From Alistipes sp. (lineage in GTDB: Bacteria; Bacteroidota; Bacteroidia; Bacteroidales; Rikenellaceae), in contig JAFQOR010000021.1 in assembly GCA_017403125.1 (NCBI GenBank), positions 1 through 38,680 of the forward strand: a stretch of 38,680 nucleotides of DNA. Direction: 5' to 3'. Both the position numbers and the translations under genes were made by a program. The notes below the pieces were generated by a model that did no database searches, was not told the DNA's origin, and saw only the letters and a list, made by a program, of their open reading frames with translations. Shown here piece by piece: positions 31,973 through 38,680 of this stretch. Numbering within the stretch: the stretch's first letter is position 1; each line of letters begins with the position of its first letter.

Positions 31973-34812
31973 CGTCTGCAAATCGTCTTAAATTCACAAT
32001 AGGTACAGGCATCCTCGTCTGCTGCTTGTCGAAATGGGGTTTCGTAGTCGAAAAGTTCGTTCAGTACGGTATCGAGTGCCTCTTCGAACTCCTCGGCATA
32101 GTCGCTGTATTTGCCGATGTGCTCCTCTCGGGAGTGGTCGATAAGTAGCGGTGAGTAGTCATTGGAGAGCATGCGCGATGCGTAGTAGAGCGATGGTGTT
32201 ACATCGATATTGCGCCCACGATATAGCATCATGGAGTAAAGCAGTGTCTGGAAGATGTTTGATATGCGCTCTTTGGGAATACCAAAGAATAGCCCATCGA
32301 CTCCATTAAATTCGAGATGAGGCTTATTCCCGCTCTTGTAGTCAATGACTTGCAGTTCGCCATTTGGAAGTTTGTCGATGCGGTCCGCGCGCCCCGATAG
32401 GTTTACTTCGCGACAGCCGGCTATCGGGCGTCGATACGCAACGTCATCCTCGATGCCGACGATTGCAAAGCCCTCTCGCGATAGGTCATAGCGCATGATG
32501 CCGCGCATGATATATTTGATGATAATGTCCCTTACAAGTAACGTATCGCCCGAGAAATCGCCAACCGTGGCACTTGTGTTGTCGAGCAATAGTCGTCCTA
32601 TGGTCTTATCCGTAGCTGCCTCAATAACCTCGCGTTTGCGCAGCTTTGCTATCTTTGGTATTGGATTTTCGTCGCCCAAAAGAGGTGTGTACAACTCCTG
32701 CATTGTCTCGTGCAGGATGTTGCCAAAGGTTAGTGCGTCGATGGTGTCGCTAATTTCGTCTTGTGCTTTTAGGTGTGCGACGGTGGCGAAATAGAACTTC
32801 ATCGGACACTCAACATATCTGAAAAGTGCCGTGGGAGATAGGGTGTAGCCACTATCTTTGGTGATGTATCTGTCGAGAATGCGACGCTCGTGCTCCCCCT
32901 TTCTTACCTCGATAGCGATACTATCCTCGATGCTCAAATCGACACCAACCGATATCTTGTCAAGGGTGTGATGTGTTTCGTAGTCAATCTGGTGGATATA
33001 GCGACTGCACTCTCCCGTACTCTTATCGTCGGCACGAGAGCAGTAGAGCATATTTACGTTTTCGGCGCGTTGTATCAGACGATAAAAGTAGTAGGCGTAC
33101 ATTGCCTCGTGCTCCTCGGGCGTCGGCAGCGAGTATGCTGCACGAAGGTTGTAGGGGATGAATGACGCCTGGCCTGTCATGTTGCCGGGAAAGTTTGCGT
33201 CGGTCATCGAGAGTATAATGACATTCTTGAAGTCGATATTTCGTGTCTCCAAGATACCCATTATCTGTATGCCCTCTAACGGCTCTCCCTCGAATGGAAT
33301 AGTCGTTGTTTGCAGGTGCTTGCGTAGAAGTGAGGCAAAGACCTCGGCAGATGGTGCAGGTGTGATGTTGCACATTTCGACCGAGAGCGTTGTCTTGCGC
33401 ACCTCCTCTTGTGCTACACGCAGATACTCGGCATGTAGGTCTCTGGTGGCATTGATTGAGGGCGATAACGTTGCAAGCACATCACTGATATATTTAGATA
33501 ACGACACCCAATCATCTGTTTTTCTGAATATAGGTTTTAGTAATTCGCTATCGACAAATAGTTCGCTCTGGACGCGTATCATGCGGTTTGCAATGATGCT
33601 GTTGTGGAGTCGCTTTGCGTCGTGGGCGCAGTAGTCTGTGATGTAGGGGTGTGATAGTATGTTGCTCACATCTTCGTGGTAGAACTGTGCGCTCTCCACC
33701 GTGCCCCGGCAGTGCGCTTGCAAGCTTATAAGGCGTTCAATGAGCGTATATACGAGTGTGAGTTTTAGCGGATAACCCATTGTGACGTTCACGCTCTCGA
33801 TGTGCTTGGGTAGCGCATGGAGCAGTGGTATGAGTAGATGCTCGTCGGTTAGCACGATAGCAGTGCGTTTGTCGAGTTCTTCGCGTGGCAGTCTATTCAG
33901 AATTTCGGCTACGTACTTGCATTGAACGACATTCGATACGCATGATATGGACTTGAAGCGTTTGTCTGGATTCGAAAAGTTGTCGTGCGATAGGGTCGTT
34001 GCAGGTCGAAACATGGCGAGATTTTCGCGCATGAACCAGCCGGCTTCGTGCGCTCTGTTTTTGACATAGTAGTTGTCGTAGTCCCAATAGAACTCCGCCC
34101 CCTTTTCGGACTTTTCGAGGTAGCTAAACAGTATCTTCTCGCTCTTGGATAGGGCATTGAATCCGGCGATGATGTATCTCATGTGTGGAATATCGACATC
34201 TGCTCCTGTGCTGATAAGCTCGGCGCTATGTCGATATATCATTCCGGTGTATGCGATGCCTAACTCGGCGAGGCGTTTGCGATATTCGGTGTAAATGCTC
34301 GGCAGAGTGCGCCAAATCTTCAAGAAACGTAGCTTCTGCTCGCTTAATGTCTCGTCGTTGCTAATGCTTTTCCAGAACGAGATTATACGCAACTGTTCCG
34401 GAGTGAGGTACGAAACGTCGGCTTCAAGCTCCTTAATATCCTCGATGTTGCGCATCAGCTCATGTGCATCGACCATGTACTTATCGATAAGGTCGAAGTC
34501 CGATATGAGCATCTCTCCCCAAAAGTAGAACTTGTCGAATATCTCGCCGGGGTGATACTTGACGTATATGGAGTAGAGTTCGCTAATGAGTCGTATTCTT
34601 TCGCCCGATTTCAGCCCACTTATCCGCTCCATAAGTTCGTCTATTGTGCTCCACGACGCTTGCCATATTGGGCGCTCGGTGGCGTTCGATATGGCATCAT
34701 TGAAGAAGGCTCGGGCACGTATCGATGGAAATAGTATGACGAGTGACGATAAATCACTATCGTAGCGACGCAGAAGCTCCTGCGCCAACTCTTGTTGAAA
34801 CGACTTATGCAT
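31969..34812 (-). CDS. AddB-like nuclease subunit with iron-sulfur cluster motif
   Basis: A 947-residue partner of the AddA-like protein. The N-terminal half is a helicase-like fold without a Walker A motif (LVILFPSIRARAFFN), with ILSMTDANFPG in the middle. The C-terminal nuclease has LSGRADRIDKLPNGELQVIDYKSGNKP. A cysteine in FRYVECPMKFYF and three at the end in ACTYCEFKTICRR match the four-cysteine [4Fe-4S] pin of AddB nucleases. Both subunits having a nuclease domain fits the AddAB rather than RecBCD arrangement. It starts six bases after the GIN-domain gene. Confidence 0.9.
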   Translation of the reverse strand: MHKSFQQELAQELLRRYDSDLSSLVILFPSIRARAFFNDAISNATERPIWQASWSTIDELMERISGLKSGERIRLISELYSIYVKYHPGEIFDKFYFWGEMLISDFDLIDKYMVDAHELMRNIEDIKELEADVSYLTPEQLRIISFWKSISNDETLSEQKLRFLKIWRTLPSIYTEYRKRLAELGIAYTGMIYRHSAELISTGADVDIPHMRYIIAGFNALSKSEKILFSYLEKSEKGAEFYWDYDNYYVKNRAHEAGWFMRENLAMFRPATTLSHDNFSNPDKRFKSISCVSNVVQCKYVAEILNRLPREELDKRTAIVLTDEHLLIPLLHALPKHIESVNVTMGYPLKLTLVYTLIERLISLQAHCRGTVESAQFYHEDVSNILSHPYITDYCAHDAKRLHNSIIANRMIRVQSELFVDSELLKPIFRKTDDWVSLSKYISDVLATLSPSINATRDLHAEYLRVAQEEVRKTTLSVEMCNITPAPSAEVFASLLRKHLQTTTIPFEGEPLEGIQIMGILETRNIDFKNVIILSMTDANFPGNMTGQASFIPYNLRAAYSLPTPEEHEAMYAYYFYRLIQRAENVNMLYCSRADDKSTGECSRYIHQIDYETHHTLDKISVGVDLSIEDSIAIEVRKGEHERRILDRYITKDSGYTLSPTALFRYVECPMKFYFATVAHLKAQDEISDTIDALTFGNILHETMQELYTPLLGDENPIPKIAKLRKREVIEAATDKTIGRLLLDNTSATVGDFSGDTLLVRDIIIKYIMRGIMRYDLSREGFAIVGIEDDVAYRRPIAGCREVNLSGRADRIDKLPNGELQVIDYKSGNKPHLEFNGVDGLFFGIPKERISNIFQTLLYSMMLYRGRNIDVTPSLYYASRMLSNDYSPLLIDHSREEHIGKYSDYAEEFEEALDTVLNELFDYETPFRQAADEDACTYCEFKTICRR

Positions 34813-34818
34813 GTTTGG

Positions 34819-35532
34819 CTATTGTAATCGGCTAACTTCGCCTCCGAACATCGGGGTGTAGATGCGCAGAATCTCGGGCAATGAGCGATACTTGATATAA
34901 CCGCTCGTCGATGTCTTTGCTTCAAGACGTTGATAAGCATCTACCTTAACCGATGCGCTGTGTGATGACGACACGACGGTGGACATTGTTCGCAGGTTTG
35001 ATGCGTCGTATTCTGCTGTCGATACATCGGCTGTTTGATAGAGTGCCGAGCCGGTGATGGTTACTCGGCTCTTGCCTGTTATGTTGATTATCAGGTCCAA
35101 AACGTCTATCTCTGCCATGAAATGAGTGTCGTTTGATAGGGTAATGTCGAGCAACTCGGTGTCTAATATGTCTGCCACCGATACATCTGCCTTGGCGATA
35201 GTGATGTCGCTCAAATCGTGGTAATACACCTCGACTTCGGTTATGCTTTCGCGTTTGGGATCGACCCTTTCGCGTATTTTTAGTTGCTTATCTTTGTTCA
35301 CCTCGGCAGTGAATTTAGACGTATATACACCCTTTGTGTCATAGATGATATGAGGACCTTGACCCTCATCGCACTTTATCAGTTTTAGCTTAATGGGGGC
35401 ATCTACGTCAATAGACGTAAATTCGCCGGTCCACTGCTTGATTTGGGTGCCGGTAACGGTCTGCGTACCCTCCTGTGCGTAGAGCTCTGCTACGCCTAAC
35501 ATGATGAACAAAAGGAGTATAATGCGTTTCAT
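34819..35532 (-). CDS. exported head-GIN-domain (DUF2807) protein
   Basis: From MKRIILLLFIMLGVAELYAQ the protein has 237 residues and a clear signal peptide; the frame extends 17 codons upstream, but that start is less likely. The mature part is a repetitive right-handed beta structure with short strands (ITIAKADVSVADILDTELLDI, INITGKSRVTITGSALYQTAD, VSTAEYDASNLRTM), the pattern of the head GIN domain once annotated as an auto-transporter adhesin. The function of this family is unclear; envelope location is likely. It is the first gene of the long operon to ispF. Confidence 0.85.
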   Translation of the reverse strand: MKRIILLLFIMLGVAELYAQEGTQTVTGTQIKQWTGEFTSIDVDAPIKLKLIKCDEGQGPHIIYDTKGVYTSKFTAEVNKDKQLKIRERVDPKRESITEVEVYYHDLSDITIAKADVSVADILDTELLDITLSNDTHFMAEIDVLDLIINITGKSRVTITGSALYQTADVSTAEYDASNLRTMSTVVSSSHSASVKVDAYQRLEAKTSTSGYIKYRSLPEILRIYTPMFGGEVSRLQ

Positions 35533-35572
35533 AAAGAGACATAAGTTTATAAATGCGAGCACAAAATAGTGA

Positions 35573-35606
35573 AAAATCATCAATTTTCCAAGAAACTGAT
35601 GATTTT
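35573..35606 (-). terminator. intrinsic terminator after the HAD gene
   Basis: AAAATCATCA (35573-35582) pairs with 35597-35606 over ten bases around a 14-base loop. In the minus direction the stem ends in TTTT followed by TC. It separates the M23-HAD operon from the GIN-domain operon. Confidence 0.65.
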
Positions 35607-35631
35607 ATTTGCAAAACGACCCTTTTTTCTG

Positions 35632-36195
35632 TTAGTCAAGTTTGACTATCGCGTAGTGTGCTCCGCTGCTTTTCGCAGCTGCGATACCCATAGGTGAATC
35701 CTCAAAAATTATGCTTTCTGTGGGTGTCGCGCCAACGATGTGCATAGCTTTTAGAAAGCAGTCGGGCGCCGGTTTAGGATGCTCTATATCATCGCCCGAA
35801 AGTATGCCATCAACACCATTCTCGATATGTAGAAATCGCATTACATTGCAGATGTTATCTATGTGACCCGTAGATACTATCCATACCTTAACTCCACCTT
35901 TTCGCATCTTTTGGCACCACTCCCAAAGAGGACGGTTTAGGGTTATACTTTCGAAGTAGTTGGGGTATAGCTCAACCTTCCTTTGTCGTATAGATTTTGC
36001 CATCTCTTTGTCGGTTATACCCAGTGAGGCGAGAAATTCCATACACCTCATTCCAAAGTGCTTGGCGTAGTACTCCTCCTCGTTTAGCGCAATGCCACGT
36101 TCGCCCAATGCGGCAATATAGGCTCGGGCATTGGCAATGCGTGTGTTGGCGAGAGTGCCGTCGAAGTCGAGTATAATTAACTTTAATTGAGCCAT
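35632..36195 (-). CDS. HAD-superfamily hydrolase (phosphoglycolate phosphatase-like)
   Basis: A 187-residue enzyme from MAQLKLIILDFDGTLANT; the open frame extends 11 codons further upstream, into the M23 gene. HAD motif I is DFDGT (nucleophile and acid aspartates), motif II is VSTGH, and motifs III and IV are KPAPDCF and FEDSPMGI. A helical cap lies between motif I and II, as in the beta-phosphoglucomutase/phosphoglycolate phosphatase subfamily. It would hydrolyse a small phosphorylated metabolite, which is not identifiable. It begins one base after the M23 stop and is the last gene of the operon. Confidence 0.9.
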   Translation of the reverse strand: MAQLKLIILDFDGTLANTRIANARAYIAALGERGIALNEEEYYAKHFGMRCMEFLASLGITDKEMAKSIRQRKVELYPNYFESITLNRPLWEWCQKMRKGGVKVWIVSTGHIDNICNVMRFLHIENGVDGILSGDDIEHPKPAPDCFLKAMHIVGATPTESIIFEDSPMGIAAAKSSGAHYAIVKLD

Positions 36196-36196
36196 A

Positions 36197-37150
36197 CTAA
36201 TCGAATGATTGCATGCTTGATGTGGCAATGCGTATTATGCGCTGGTACTCCTCGGGATTAAGTTCCATGAAGAAGTAGTGCACGGGATCAACGCGCGTAT
36301 CGTTGTATATCACTTCGTAGTGTAGGTGTGGGGCAAACGACAATCCGCTATTCCCCGAGAGTGCTATGATGTCGCCACGGCTAACCTTATCGCCTACCTT
36401 TTTGCGAATATCGAGGAGGTGGCTATACGATGTTTTATATCCATTCCCGTGGTCTATGATTATGGCCTTGCCATGGGTAGAGTTCTTCTCGGAGAGTGAC
36501 TCAACCCTGCCATTTGCAGTCGCAAAAACGGGAGTTCCCTCGGGTATGAGGTAATCCACTCCATGGTGCTCTTGCATAGTGCGATGGAATGGGTTAATTA
36601 AACTCTTTTTCCCGGCTGCCAATAACGTGAGCTGGCTATTGTTTATCGGTTGAATTGATGGGATATAGTCTATGCTATGTGAAGTATTATCGTGGGAATA
36701 GACATAAATAATATCTTCATGTGAACTATTGAGCTCGTTGAACATCTCTTCGGCTTTGCGAAGGCGCTCGTCAAAGGTTGCGGATAGCTCTTTGTTGTCC
36801 ATCCCGGATAACCCCAACTCCAACTCGTATCGCTGGTTGTTATACTCCGAATTAAGATCGTAAGGATTCGCTTCAAAAAGCTTGCGGAAGACATTGATGT
36901 CGCGGTCTATGACATTATCCATTACTTGCGATAATTCGTCATAGTATGCTGATAGAGTGTTGTATTCGGCTCTTAATTCATCTGTCGAGTGACGTAACTT
37001 ATGCTCTTTTGGGGTATCCATAAACAGAGTTATAACCACATACCACACTACGACCAATCCAATCCATGCCAATATGTTGAGCGTGATTGGAACCCATCGA
37101 TGTCGTTTGTGCGACTCGTTTGCGGCTATATCTTTTTTATACTCTCTCAT
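36197..37150 (-). CDS. M23-family peptidase, membrane-anchored (second copy)
   Basis: A 317-residue protein with one membrane helix (about residues 20-46), a helical region (about 50-160), and a LytM/M23 domain from about residue 190. Zinc ligands are in HHGVDYLIPEGTPV (H and D) and HLHYEV; the catalytic His is in SYSHLLDI. These enzymes cut peptidoglycan cross-links or activate amidases in the periplasm. It is closely similar to the next upstream gene in domain order and end (VDPVHYF against VNPIHYF), so the two are tandem paralogues separated by three bases. Confidence 0.92.
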   Translation of the reverse strand: MREYKKDIAANESHKRHRWVPITLNILAWIGLVVVWYVVITLFMDTPKEHKLRHSTDELRAEYNTLSAYYDELSQVMDNVIDRDINVFRKLFEANPYDLNSEYNNQRYELELGLSGMDNKELSATFDERLRKAEEMFNELNSSHEDIIYVYSHDNTSHSIDYIPSIQPINNSQLTLLAAGKKSLINPFHRTMQEHHGVDYLIPEGTPVFATANGRVESLSEKNSTHGKAIIIDHGNGYKTSYSHLLDIRKKVGDKVSRGDIIALSGNSGLSFAPHLHYEVIYNDTRVDPVHYFFMELNPEEYQRIIRIATSSMQSFD

Positions 37151-37153
37151 CGG

Positions 37154-38113
37154 TTATTCAATGTTTTGTGCCGATTCATCCAGTTGCTCCATAAGGGCTT
37201 TGTAGGCCTCGGGCGACATATCCTTGTTGAAGTAGTGTATCGGGTTTACGGTGTTGCCTCGGAAACGAACTTCGTAGTGTAGGTGCGGTCCCGACGACAC
37301 GCCCGTATTGCCAACTTCGCCTATAACCTCGCCTCTGATGACGCTGTCGCCAACCTTGACGTGGCGTTTCGAGAGGTGCCCATAGCGACTTTTGTAACCA
37401 AAACCGTGGTTAATTTCGATAAGTTGTCCGTAGCCGCTACGCCATTGCGATTGGCTCACAATTCCATTGCCTGTTGCATATACCGGGGTGCCGATAGGTG
37501 CCGAAAGGTCGATACCTTCGTGCATTCTCCAATATCCATATTTGGGGTGAGTGCGGTAGCCATAAAGGCTACTCACGTTGCGAAGTTTAGTGCGGTCAAT
37601 AGGCCAAATTGCCGGTATGATGGTCGAGAACTCCTCTTTCTTCTCGGCTAACTCCTGGGTTGCGTCCAATGAGCGTGATGCATAGTATATGTCGCGTGTT
37701 AGGCGGTCAATCTCGCGCCATGTCGAAGTAATGAGCTCGTGGTAGTTGCCATTGCCGATATGTGCATACTTGCTGTCATTATAGTCGGTATATACCTCCG
37801 GAATATCGAGAGTATCGACGCCGAGCAACGGGCGATAGACAAAGTGGTCGCGATGCCGGATATCCAATAGAGACTGCTTATCGGCGTTTATCTTTGTTCG
37901 TAGCAGGTGGTACTGCTCCTCGATTTGTCGGTTTTCGTTGCGAATCTTGGCGAGTTTTGGCGTGTCGGCATACTCCGAGAGGAGTATGCTGCAAATTATG
38001 GCAACCACAATCGAGCTGGCGAGGTAGAGCGAAATGCGTGCAACCTTTGACCTTAAATAGGTAGATAGCTTGCGCTTCGTAGCAGTGTCGCGATACTCTG
38101 TGTTTGTTGCCAT
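37154..38113 (-). CDS. M23-family peptidase, membrane-anchored (first copy)
   Basis: A 319-residue protein with a membrane helix at about 28-48, a coiled-coil-like segment (about 55-170, ENRQIEEQYHLLRTKINADK) and an M23 domain. Zinc ligands H and D are in HEGIDLSAPIGTPV, the catalytic His in RYGHLSKRH, and the last ligand in HLHYEVRF. The active site is complete, so it should be an active endopeptidase of cell-wall remodelling. It is the first gene of the M23-M23-HAD operon and diverges from alaS, an arrangement seen in other Bacteroidales. Confidence 0.93.
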   Translation of the reverse strand: MATNTEYRDTATKRKLSTYLRSKVARISLYLASSIVVAIICSILLSEYADTPKLAKIRNENRQIEEQYHLLRTKINADKQSLLDIRHRDHFVYRPLLGVDTLDIPEVYTDYNDSKYAHIGNGNYHELITSTWREIDRLTRDIYYASRSLDATQELAEKKEEFSTIIPAIWPIDRTKLRNVSSLYGYRTHPKYGYWRMHEGIDLSAPIGTPVYATGNGIVSQSQWRSGYGQLIEINHGFGYKSRYGHLSKRHVKVGDSVIRGEVIGEVGNTGVSSGPHLHYEVRFRGNTVNPIHYFNKDMSPEAYKALMEQLDESAQNIE

Positions 38114-38149
38114 TAAATAAAAAATATTAAAATTATCATTTTAACGCTA

Positions 38150-38180
38150 CAAAATTAAAGTAAATTGTGTAATTTTGCAA
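38150..38180 (-). promoter_or_regulatory. promoter of the M23-M23-HAD operon
   Basis: On the minus strand TTG (38178-38180) is followed after 20 bases by TAATTTTG (38150-38157). It overlaps the alaS promoter, so the two divergent genes may compete for polymerase. Confidence 0.5.
38170..38177 (+). promoter_or_regulatory. putative -7 box of alaS
   Basis: TAATTTTG matches TAnnTTTG, 43 bases ahead of the alaS ATG and inside the spacer of the divergent M23 promoter. Confidence 0.5.
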
Positions 38181-38220
38181 CCGCGTATAAAATATAGGTA
38201 AAAAAATAAATTTAATATAT

Positions 38221-38680
38221 ATGGAATCGAATCAAGTAAGACAAGCCTTTTTGGACTTTTTCCGAAGCAAGCAACATGAGATTGTGGCTTCGGCTCCGAT
38301 GGTTGTAAAGAACGACCCTACGCTGATGTTTACCAACGCCGGCATGAATCAGTTTAAGGATATCTTTTTGGGTAATGCACCTCGCAAGTGGCCACGTGTT
38401 GCCGATACTCAAAAGTGTCTGCGTGTGTCGGGTAAGCACAATGATTTGGAGGAGGTGGGTCACGATACCTACCACCACACCATGTTCGAGATGTTGGGTA
38501 ACTGGTCTTATGGCGACTACTTTAAGAAGGAGGCGATAGATTGGGCATGGGAGCTCCTTACGGAGGTATATAAGCTCGACAAGAGCCGCATGTATGCCAC
38601 AGTGTTCGAGGGCTCGGAGGAGGATGGCGTAGCTTTCGACCAGGAGGCATACGACTATTGGCGTCAGTATCTTCCCGAGG
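38221..38680 (+). CDS. alaS: alanyl-tRNA synthetase (5' part, 3' end outside window)
   Basis: The first 153 codons of alanyl-tRNA synthetase, which charges tRNA(Ala). The start of the class II catalytic core is unmistakable: [20 protein letters not shown], then [19 protein letters not shown], the [17 protein letters not shown] segment, and [22 protein letters not shown]. The ATG at 38221 gives the usual short N terminus. The frame is open to the window end. Confidence 0.97.
   Translation, partial: MESNQVRQAFLDFFRSKQHEIVASAPMVVKNDPTLMFTNAGMNQFKDIFLGNAPRKWPRVADTQKCLRVSGKHNDLEEVGHDTYHHTMFEMLGNWSYGDYFKKEAIDWAWELLTEVYKLDKSRMYATVFEGSEEDGVAFDQEAYDYWRQYLPE

Noticed and set aside
1-38680. CRISPR arrays, tRNA or rRNA genes, intact insertion sequences, MbtH gene for the NRPS
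   Set aside because: No repeated spacer arrays, cloverleaf or rRNA segments, transposase genes, or small MbtH-like frame were seen on either strand.

Overview
The window looks like a chromosomal segment of a Bacteroidales (Bacteroidota) bacterium. Intergenic regions carry the Bacteroidota promoter signature (TTTG, about 19-20 bases, then TAnnTTTG), Shine-Dalgarno sites are mostly absent, and there are typical families: Rho with a long N-terminal insertion, an S1/P1 nuclease, a head-GIN-domain protein, a pRiA4b ORF-3-like gene beside miaA, and paired M23 peptidases beside alaS. The exact genus cannot be read from the sequence; a gut member such as Rikenellaceae is a guess.

Layout. 1-4.1 kb: end of a secreted protein gene, a convergent OmpR-type two-component system, a small exported protein with TonB-plug-like motifs, and a PadR regulator with its membrane partner. 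4.2-6.5 kb: an AT-rich accessory patch with a frameshifted HEPN-like gene, a hypothetical gene, and a relic of a mobile-element helix-turn-helix gene. 6.6-15.3 kb: a large two-module nonribosomal peptide synthetase (C-A-T-C-A-T-R) with a terminal reductase, followed at once by a MATE exporter. 15.3-19.3 kb: a convergent operon of a 4'-phosphopantetheinyl transferase, STAS protein, RsbW-like kinase, SpoIIE-type sensor phosphatase and an exported protein. 19.4-25.2 kb: nuclease, rho, pRiA4b-like gene, miaA, two small exported proteins, and a strongly folded non-coding RNA candidate resembling 6S RNA. 25.2-35.5 kb: one long minus-strand operon with a GIN-domain protein, AddB-like nuclease, AddA-like helicase-nuclease, ABC exporter, HprK-like kinase, S26 peptidase and ispF. 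35.6-38.7 kb: a HAD hydrolase, two M23 peptidases, and the start of alaS on the other strand.

How it fits together. The synthetase needs its carrier domains phosphopantetheinylated, and the PPTase gene lies directly opposite the exporter, so synthetase, exporter and PPTase form a plausible biosynthetic locus for an N-acylated dipeptide aldehyde (or its cyclised product). The PPTase is the last gene of a partner-switching signalling operon, which suggests that a periplasmic cue sensed by the SpoIIE-type protein may be tied to product formation. That link is inference. The other candidates for something new are the ABC-HprK-S26 cassette without the usual RiPP maturation genes, the rod-like RNA at about 24.85-25.05 kb, and a helically phased GTTAAC repeat between the two-component operon and its divergent neighbour.
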